Shown here: piece after piece, positions 7,039 to 12,210 of the stretch | Numbering within the stretch: position 1 is the first letter of the stretch | Layout of the letters: each line of letters starts with the position of its first letter | DNA from: JBCBAP01 sp038532435 | GTDB taxonomy: Bacteria > Pseudomonadota > Alphaproteobacteria > Rhodobacterales > Rhodobacteraceae | Length of the DNA: 12,210 nucleotides | NCBI GenBank assembly: GCA_038532435.1 | Contig: JBCBAP010000087.1 | Span: 1 to 12,210, forward strand | Direction: 5' to 3' | The notes under the pieces: generated by a model | What the model was told of the DNA's origin: nothing | Seen by the model: the letters and a program-made list of their open reading frames with translations, nothing else | Database searches by the model: none | Program-made: the position numbers and the translations under genes

Positions 7039-8421
7039 ATGACCACACCTGCGGAGAAACAGCCGGCGGGCAATGCTGGCGGGGCCGATCAGAGCGGGCA
7101 GAAGGCCGAAGGGGCAAAGGCCGCCGAGCCTCCGAAAGCGCCCGCCAAACAGCCTTCTGCTGCCGGTCCGAACCCGGGTGAAAAGGCCGGACCGGCAAAG
7201 AAGCCCAAGGCAAACCTTCCGGCCACGCAGAAACCGGCACCGGTCGCGAAGCCTGAGAATCCAGCAAGGATCCGCGAACTGCCCAAGCCGAAGGTGGCGG
7301 ATGCGCCGCCGTCCCCGCGTTTTCGGCTCCGCCATACGATGCTCGTCTTGAGCTTTCTGGTCCTGTTCCTCGGGCCGCTTCTCCTCACGCTCTACTACCT
7401 TTTCGAGGTGTCGGCGGATCAGTATCACTCCACCACCGCCTTTTCGGTCCGGTCGGAGGAAAGCAGCAGCCCGTTCGATGCGCTCGCCGCGTTCACGCAG
7501 ACCGGCGGTACGTCCGTCTCTGATGCGGATGTGCTCTACGAATTCATGCAGAGCCAGCCGCTCGTCCAGAACCTGCAAACTGAGATCGACCTCATCACGA
7601 TCTTCAACAAAAGGCCCGATGACTGGGTGTTCCACCTCGGCGAGAACCCGACGATCGAGGATCTGACCTCGTTCTGGAACCTGATGGTTACGGTGGCCTA
7701 CGATTCCGGGTCGAAGCTGATCGAGGTGGAGGCACGCGCCTTCACGCCCGAGGATGCGCAGATGATCACGGCAGGTGTGCTAGCGCAGGGCAGCGCCCTC
7801 ATCAACCGTCTTTCCCAGGTCGCGCGGGAGGATACGACACAGTTCGCCCGGGCAGACCTGGAGGATGCGGAGCTGCGCATGAAAGACGTGCGGCGGCAGA
7901 TCCGGGAATTCCGCAACGAGAACCAGATCATCAACCCTGAGGCCGACGTTCAGGGTCAGGCGGGCGTCATTGCCGCACTCGAGGCGCGGCTCGCGGATGC
8001 GCTGGTCCAGCGGGAGACGCTCCTCCTCAGCCCGACACGGGAAAACGACCCGCGGCTCGCCCAGTACAATCGCGAGGTCGAGGCAATCCGGCGGCAGATC
8101 GAGGCGGAACGACAGACCGTTGCGGGAGAGACGACCAATGGCGGGCGCCCGCTGGCCCAGGTCATCGGCGAGTATGAGGAGCTTCTGGTCGACAGGGAGT
8201 TCGCCGAAACCGCCTATACCGCCGCACTCGCAGCCTATGAGCAGGCGAAGGCCGAGGCACGACGGCAAAGCCGGTATCTCGCCGCGCACATCGATCCGAC
8301 ACTGTCCCAGGAACCGCAATACCCGACGCGGGAGATCTACGCGCTGCTCGCGGCGCTGATCCTTCTCGCCGTCTGGGGAACCGTGGTCCTGATCAGCTAC
8401 AACGTGAGGGACCGCCGGTAG
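7039..8421 (+). CDS. kpsE: Capsule polysaccharide export inner-membrane protein (KpsE-like, PCP family)
   Basis: A 460-residue protein with the layout of KpsE/BexC/CtrB: cytoplasmic N-terminus, membrane helix at about 100-122, a large periplasmic part with coiled-coil-prone helices (about 265-360 and 375-412), a proline-flanked YPTRE at 428-432, and a second helix at about 434-453 before a short basic tail. Residues 383-400 carry the conserved family stretch (DREFAETAYTAALAAYE). The family bridges the KpsMT transporter to the outer-membrane channel. The first 93 residues are low-complexity and rich in Lys, Pro and Ala, an unusual extension over the E. coli protein (about 380 residues). The ATG at 7039 has GGAG (7022-7025) somewhat far upstream at 13 nt. 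kpsT follows after 7 bp. A 23-bp exact match with the KpsS-like gene at 4851-6056 lies at 8188-8210. Confidence 0.9.
   Translation: MTTPAEKQPAGNAGGADQSGQKAEGAKAAEPPKAPAKQPSAAGPNPGEKAGPAKKPKANLPATQKPAPVAKPENPARIRELPKPKVADAPPSPRFRLRHTMLVLSFLVLFLGPLLLTLYYLFEVSADQYHSTTAFSVRSEESSSPFDALAAFTQTGGTSVSDADVLYEFMQSQPLVQNLQTEIDLITIFNKRPDDWVFHLGENPTIEDLTSFWNLMVTVAYDSGSKLIEVEARAFTPEDAQMITAGVLAQGSALINRLSQVAREDTTQFARADLEDAELRMKDVRRQIREFRNENQIINPEADVQGQAGVIAALEARLADALVQRETLLLSPTRENDPRLAQYNREVEAIRRQIEAERQTVAGETTNGGRPLAQVIGEYEELLVDREFAETAYTAALAAYEQAKAEARRQSRYLAAHIDPTLSQEPQYPTREIYALLAALILLAVWGTVVLISYNVRDRR
8188..8210 (+). repeat. 23-bp exact direct repeat, copy 2 (in kpsE)
   Basis: Identical to 5928-5950 and read as VDREFAET, residues 384-391 of KpsE. 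In KpsE-type proteins this lies in a recognisably conserved stretch, so this copy is probably the ancestral one if the match is not chance. Confidence 0.9.
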
Positions 8422-8428
8422 CTCTGCC

Positions 8429-9088
8429 ATGATCCGCTTCGAACATGTCAGCAAGGCCTATGGCACGCGGTCTGGACAGAAGGTGATCGTTGACGACATC
8501 AACCTGACATTCAATCGCGGGCGCAGCATCGGGCTGCTAGGTCGGAACGGCGCGGGCAAGTCCACGCTGCTGCGCATGATCGCGGGCACCCTCGCCCCGG
8601 ATCAGGGAGAGATCCACCGCAAGGGGCGGATATCCTGGCCCCTTGGCTTTTCCGGCGGATTCCACCCGGCCCTGACCGGGCGACAGAACACGCGCTTCGT
8701 CGCCCGGATCTATGGTGTGGATACGGACGCGCTCTGTGAATATGTGATGGATTTCTCAGAGCTTGGACAGTTCCTCGACATGCCCGTCAGCAGCTATTCG
8801 TCCGGCATGCGGGCACGGCTCGCCTTCGGCGTCTCCATGGGTGTGATGTTTGACTACTACCTCGTTGACGAGATCACGGCGGTGGGGGACGCGGCGTTCC
8901 GGCGGAAGTGCAGAGCCGTCTTCAGTGAACGTCTCGTTCATTCCGACGTGATCATGGTGTCCCATTCCTATGGCACGATCCGGGAGTACTGTTCCTCCGC
9001 GGCAGTGCTTGAGAATGGTCAGATGACCTTCTACGAGGATGTCGAGGAAGGGATTGCCGCCTATGACGAGATCATCAACCGCAGCTAG
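8429..9088 (+). CDS. kpsT: Capsule polysaccharide ABC transporter ATPase (KpsT-like)
   Basis: A 219-residue nucleotide-binding subunit of the capsule/teichoic-acid/O-antigen exporter type. It shows the Walker A GRNGAGKST at 38-46 (Lys44), the family-specific ISWPLGFSGGFHPALTGRQN at 68-87 where a Q-loop would be, the signature YSSGM at 123-127, Walker B YYLVDEI at 143-149 (Asp147, Glu148), a D-loop-like VGDAAF at 152-157 and H-loop His179. The length equals that of E. coli KpsT and there is no carbohydrate-binding C-terminal extension, as expected for a capsule exporter and not an O-antigen (Wzt) one. It starts 7 bp after kpsE and is followed 9 bp later by the GT14 gene, so these are cotranscribed. 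Its permease partner is most likely the divergent KpsM. No strong ribosome site is visible; translation may be coupled to kpsE. Confidence 0.95.
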   Translation: MIRFEHVSKAYGTRSGQKVIVDDINLTFNRGRSIGLLGRNGAGKSTLLRMIAGTLAPDQGEIHRKGRISWPLGFSGGFHPALTGRQNTRFVARIYGVDTDALCEYVMDFSELGQFLDMPVSSYSSGMRARLAFGVSMGVMFDYYLVDEITAVGDAAFRRKCRAVFSERLVHSDVIMVSHSYGTIREYCSSAAVLENGQMTFYEDVEEGIAAYDEIINRS

Positions 9089-9097
9089 ACCGGCGCC

Positions 9098-10672
9098 GTG
9101 ACCCGTATCGCCTTCATCCTCATCTGCCACAAGAATCCGGACGGCGTGGTCCAGCAGGTTCGCACGCTTACCAGTTCCGGCGATGTGGTGTCCGTGCACA
9201 TGGACAAACGTGCCCGGCCCGAGGATTGGGAGGTCGTGCATGAGGCGTTGAAGGACGATCCGAACGTCTGCCTAGCCCAACGGGTCAAGGGCGGCTGGGG
9301 GGAGTGGTCGCTGGTCGCCGCCACGCTCAACGCAATCCGCGCGGTGCAGGCCCGGTTCTCCGATGCGACCCACTACTACTTCCTGTCCGGGGATTGCATG
9401 CCGATCAAATCGCGCGCCTACATGGCCCGGTTCCTCGCGGACAATCCTTACGACTTCGTCGAGCACAACGACTTCTACGCAAGCGACTGGATCAAGACCG
9501 GGATCAAGGAAGAGCGGCTGATCTACCGGCACTACTTTAACGAACGCAGCCAGAAGGCATGGTTCTATCGCTCCATGCGGATCCAGCGGAGCCTCGGGCT
9601 GAAGCGCGACATTCCTGCGGATCTCAAGATCATGATCGGATCGCAGTGGTGTCTGCTGCGCGCCTCGACGGTGGAAAAGGTGATGGCGTTCGTCGATGCG
9701 CGTCCGGACGTGGTGCGGTTCTTTTCCACGACCTGGATCCCGGATGAGACCTTCTTTCAGACCCTCGTCATGCACCTCGTGCCCCGGACTGAGGTGCGCA
9801 ATCAGACGCTGACCTACCTCGCCTTTTCCGACTACGGGATGCCGGTCACGTTCCACGATGACCAGTTCGACCTTCTCAAGGCGCAGGAATATCTCTTTGC
9901 CCGAAAGATCTCCGAGCATGCGCTCACCTTGCGCGAACGGCTGAGGGATCTCTTCCGCGAAGGGTTCGAGGCGTTGGAAACCGCAAACACCGCGCGACCG
10001 CTCTTCGACTACCTCTCTCAGCGCGGACGGATCGGCCGCCGCTTCGCGCCCCGGTTCTGGGAACGGGGCGGGCAGATCGGCCGCGGGTCCGAGATCCTGA
10101 TCGTTGCGTGCAAGAAATGGCATGTGGGGCGCCGGTTCCTCCGCGCCGTAAAATCCGTGAAGGGGGCACCCGAAAGCCTCGGCTACATCTTCGACGAGGA
10201 ACAGGACGTTCTTCCCAGCCTCGGCGGCATCGAGTCGAGCACGGAGAAGCGGGGGCGACACCGGCGCGCGTTCCTGCGGTTGCTCTTCGAGGTGCACGGG
10301 ACGGAGCGGCTCCTGATCTGCCTCGATCCCTCGAACATCGACACGGTACGGGATCTGGCCGGGGACGATTGCAGCCTGCGATTGCTGGAGATCCGCTGCA
10401 CTGTCGATGACGGCTATCTCGCCGGTCATGCCGCGCGCATCGGCCTTACCGGATCGGAGGCGCAGGCCCAGGGTGCAGGGCCGCTCCTCCTTGCGCTGCG
10501 GCGCCAGTTCCGGGACGAAAGCGACGCCCTCCGCGACCTAGGCCTGCAGCATTCCTACCTGCTTGAGCAGAACGGCGAGCCGGAGCAGAATGCGGAGGCT
10601 GTAGCGCGCTTTCTCGGCCTGCCGCCCGCCCGGGCAAGCCAGATCGTTCAGACGCCAAACCTGTTTGAGTAA
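9098..10672 (+). CDS. GT14 (Core-2/I-branching type) glycosyltransferase with C-terminal extra domain
   Basis: A 524-residue two-domain protein. Residues 1 to about 255 match the Branch/GT14 family (beta-1,6-N-acetylglucosaminyltransferases and xylosyltransferases): FILICHKNP at 6-14, HMDKR at 34-38, WGEWSLVAATLNAI at 67-80, FLSGDCMPIKS at 95-105, GSQWCLLR at 181-188 and WIPDETFFQTL at 213-223, where Glu217 fits the catalytic base position. Residues about 331-524 form a second domain beginning with a beta-strand and basic turn (ILIVACKKWHVGRRF); similar alphaproteobacterial GT14 proteins carry a domain of unknown function here (DUF5928, recalled and not searched). Its end, AEAVARFLGLPPARA at 499-513, recalls the tail of sulfotransferases. 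The start is GTG at 9098, 9 bp after kpsT, with no clear ribosome site. It probably branches or modifies the capsule glycan; donor and acceptor are unknown. Confidence 0.85.
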   Translation: MTRIAFILICHKNPDGVVQQVRTLTSSGDVVSVHMDKRARPEDWEVVHEALKDDPNVCLAQRVKGGWGEWSLVAATLNAIRAVQARFSDATHYYFLSGDCMPIKSRAYMARFLADNPYDFVEHNDFYASDWIKTGIKEERLIYRHYFNERSQKAWFYRSMRIQRSLGLKRDIPADLKIMIGSQWCLLRASTVEKVMAFVDARPDVVRFFSTTWIPDETFFQTLVMHLVPRTEVRNQTLTYLAFSDYGMPVTFHDDQFDLLKAQEYLFARKISEHALTLRERLRDLFREGFEALETANTARPLFDYLSQRGRIGRRFAPRFWERGGQIGRGSEILIVACKKWHVGRRFLRAVKSVKGAPESLGYIFDEEQDVLPSLGGIESSTEKRGRHRRAFLRLLFEVHGTERLLICLDPSNIDTVRDLAGDDCSLRLLEIRCTVDDGYLAGHAARIGLTGSEAQAQGAGPLLLALRRQFRDESDALRDLGLQHSYLLEQNGEPEQNAEAVARFLGLPPARASQIVQTPNLFE

Positions 10673-10676
10673 CCCG

Positions 10677-10683
10677 AAGGAGG
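10677..10683 (+). promoter_or_regulatory. Ribosome binding site of the HIT gene
   Basis: AAGGAGG, 5 nt before ATG 10689. It decides the start against the in-frame TTG at 10665, which would overlap the end of the GT14 gene and has no such site. Confidence 0.85.
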
Positions 10684-10688
10684 CGACG

Positions 10689-11090
10689 ATGGCCTACACC
10701 TACGACCCCGAGAACATCTTCGCCAAGATCCTGAGAGGCGAGATCCCCAACAAGACGGTGATGGAGACGGAGCACAGCCTCGCCTTCGAGGATATCTTTC
10801 CCCAGGCGCCAGTACATGTGCTGGTGATCCCCAAGGGGCCTTACGTCACCTATGACCATTTCGCCGCCGAAGCCTCCGACGCGGAGATCGCGGATTTCAC
10901 CCGGACCGTCGGCAAGGTTGCCGAACAGCTTGGCGTCACGCCGGGCGGGGGCGCCTCCGGTTTCCGGATCCTGTCCAATGCAGGGCCGGACGCGCATCAG
11001 GAAGTACCGCACCTGCATGTGCACATCTTCGCGGGGAAGTTCCTCGGCCGGATGATTGCCGTTCCCAACTTCGAGGCCAAGACGCCCTAG
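10689..11090 (+). CDS. HIT-family (histidine triad) nucleotide-binding protein
   Basis: A 133-residue HIT protein of the HINT branch, enzymes that hydrolyse phosphoramidates of AMP or GMP. The N-terminus NIFAKILRGEIPNKTVMET at 9-27 is the family opening. VLVIPKGPYVTYDHF at 44-58 is typical, FRILSNAGPDAHQEVPHLHVHIF spans 92-114, and the triad HLHVH at 108-112 (His108, His110, His112) is intact; His110 corresponds in spacing to the nucleophile. Gln104 precedes the triad as usual. The length is normal for the family. The gene begins 16 bp after the GT14 gene with a near-perfect ribosome site, so it may be read through from the capsule operon, though it is probably a general housekeeping function. 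Its stop codon shares four bases with that of the convergent neighbour. Confidence 0.93.
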   Translation: MAYTYDPENIFAKILRGEIPNKTVMETEHSLAFEDIFPQAPVHVLVIPKGPYVTYDHFAAEASDAEIADFTRTVGKVAEQLGVTPGGGASGFRILSNAGPDAHQEVPHLHVHIFAGKFLGRMIAVPNFEAKTP

Positions 11091-12058
11091 CGGATCCACA
11101 CCCCCTCGGCGCGGAGGCGTTTGCGCAGCACCGCCTCATCCTCCGGAACGCCCTCGGCGGCGAAAAGGGCGCGGATGCGCCTGCCCTCGCCGTCGAAGAT
11201 CAGACGTCGGGCCGGTTCATAGGTCTGGAGGAGCACTTTGACCTCCGGCAGGAACGCGCAGCGCTCCAGCATCTCCACCGCCGCGTCCGACGCCCGGGCG
11301 TAGAGCAGCGGAAGCCAGCGGTAGTGACAGACCGCCGGCCCGTCGAGTGCATCCCGCAGAGGGCTCTCGCGCCCGCCTCCATGGGCATGGACGGTCAGCG
11401 GCAGAGCGATCTGATCGAGCCACGGGGTGAGCGCCTGACCCTCGAGCACCTCCCCCGGGTCAGCCCGGATCGCGCCCGCGATCTCCCGGAAGGTCACCCC
11501 GAACGGTCCTGCGGCGGGCCCGTGGATCCACCCCGCGTTAAAGTAGAGGTATCGCTCCCACGCGCCCGGCGGGTGATCCAGGTTGAGGCTTCCCGCGAAG
11601 TCGATCCCGAACCGCGCGTAGAGCCCCAGCCAGATCGCATCTCTCGCCTCGCCGTCCGGCACTTTGGGCCATGAGTTCGACCGGTTGAGTGACGCGCTCG
11701 GCATGGCCGTCGCGGCATGCTCTGGGTCGAACGCCTGCAGGATCAGCGTGTCCGTGTCGAGGAAGAGGAAGGGCGCATCCGGGGGGAGCGCCGCGAGCGC
11801 CTCGATCTTGTTTCCGTGGGGATAGTCCGCTCCGAAGGTCATCGACGAAAAGGTGGACGTTTGTGCGCCGAGCGCCAGCAAAGCCTCCCGTATCGCGAGG
11901 TCAGGACCCGGAGGTTCGGGCCAGAGCGGGCCCGGTCTCGGGGCAAGAAACAGGATCTGTCGACGGGCTGCCATGCCCGCCTCCCGCCAGGAGGCCGCGA
12001 GCACCAGTGCCTCATAGGACAGCCGCCCGCGCTGCACGATCGCATGGACCACCGTCAT
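11087..12058 (-). CDS. Putative GT-A fold (GT8-like) glycosyltransferase, function unknown
   Basis: A 323-residue soluble protein with no signal peptide. FLFLDTDTLIL at 97-107 contains a DxD motif (Asp101, Asp103) on a hydrophobic strand, as in metal-dependent GT-A glycosyltransferases. GNKIEAL at 82-88 precedes it as in GT8-like enzymes (the lysine that meets the nucleotide sugar). YFNAGWIHG at 172-180 resembles the GT8 Y-FN-G motif, WLDQIAL at 213-219 the DQ motif, and His245 could be a third metal ligand. The family call rests on these motifs by eye. The ATG at 12058 has GGAGG (12064-12068) 5 nt upstream. Transcribed towards the capsule locus, it converges on the HIT gene and shares CTAG with it. 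It may add a sugar to the capsule or another surface glycan, or be unrelated. Confidence 0.7.
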   Translation of the reverse strand: MTVVHAIVQRGRLSYEALVLAASWREAGMAARRQILFLAPRPGPLWPEPPGPDLAIREALLALGAQTSTFSSMTFGADYPHGNKIEALAALPPDAPFLFLDTDTLILQAFDPEHAATAMPSASLNRSNSWPKVPDGEARDAIWLGLYARFGIDFAGSLNLDHPPGAWERYLYFNAGWIHGPAAGPFGVTFREIAGAIRADPGEVLEGQALTPWLDQIALPLTVHAHGGGRESPLRDALDGPAVCHYRWLPLLYARASDAAVEMLERCAFLPEVKVLLQTYEPARRLIFDGEGRRIRALFAAEGVPEDEAVLRKRLRAEGVWIR

Positions 12059-12163
12059 CGCCGCCTCCGCCCCGAACCTTGGTCTGCAAGCTTAGTGACC
12101 GGACCGCCCACCAACAAGAAGCTGATTGCGCCCCCCAAACGCTTGCAGTAAACCCACCCCGAC
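12059..12163. promoter_or_regulatory. Intergenic region between the GT8-like gene and tRNA-Arg
   Basis: 105 bp between divergent genes. It holds the GGAGG ribosome site of the leftward gene (12064-12068) and must hold the tRNA promoter. No box pair here is convincing to the eye. Confidence 0.4.

Positions 12164-12210
<47 letters not shown>

Noticed and set aside
9272..10429. A 385-codon minus-strand frame antisense to the GT14 gene
   Set aside because: It is a shadow of the GT14 coding frame; no domain or ribosome site supports it.

Overview
The window is GC-rich and tightly packed, with strong strand-specific codon bias. It looks like an alphaproteobacterial chromosome, most likely Rhodobacterales. 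That assignment is an inference from three things: RkpA/RkpG/RkpH-like genes next to a KpsMTE-type exporter, a GT14 glycosyltransferase carrying a C-terminal extension of the DUF5928 kind, and the overall gene style. No database search was run. Most of the window (about 1-10,672) is a group 2-type, ABC-transporter-dependent capsular polysaccharide locus.

Left part (1-3,524): the 3' end of a modular type I polyketide/fatty-acid synthase (end of ER, then KR, then ACP, with no thioesterase). It is followed 13 bp later by a PLP-dependent alpha-oxoamine synthase. A short-chain dehydrogenase faces them on the other strand. This trio corresponds to the rhizobial rkpA-rkpG-rkpH set. Its enzyme logic (ACP-bound acyl chain, then decarboxylative condensation with an amino acid, then keto reduction) resembles sphingoid-base or fumonisin assembly. 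It could make a special amino-lipid for the capsule, which is the most interesting hypothesis here.

Middle (3,537-6,056): two divergently transcribed paralogues of the KpsS/LipB capsule family, separated by 78 bp. In group 2 capsules this family builds the beta-Kdo linker between the lipid terminus and the polysaccharide. The left paralogue forms a minus-strand operon with the dehydrogenase.

Export part (6,049-9,088): the ABC-2 permease KpsM on the minus strand, convergent with and overlapping the second KpsS-like gene, then a 183-bp divergent promoter region, then kpsE (polysaccharide co-polymerase-like) and kpsT (ATPase) on the plus strand. Next in the same run is a two-domain GT14-family glycosyltransferase (9,098-10,672).

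Right part: a small HIT-family protein gene (10,689-11,090), a convergent gene for a GT8-like putative glycosyltransferase whose stop codon shares a CTAG with the HIT gene, and the first 47 nt of a tRNA-Arg(CCG) gene cut by the window edge. No insertion sequences, CRISPR arrays, rRNA genes or convincing intrinsic terminators were seen. Taken together, the genes suggest synthesis of a lipid terminus, building of a linker, glycan modification and export of a capsule.
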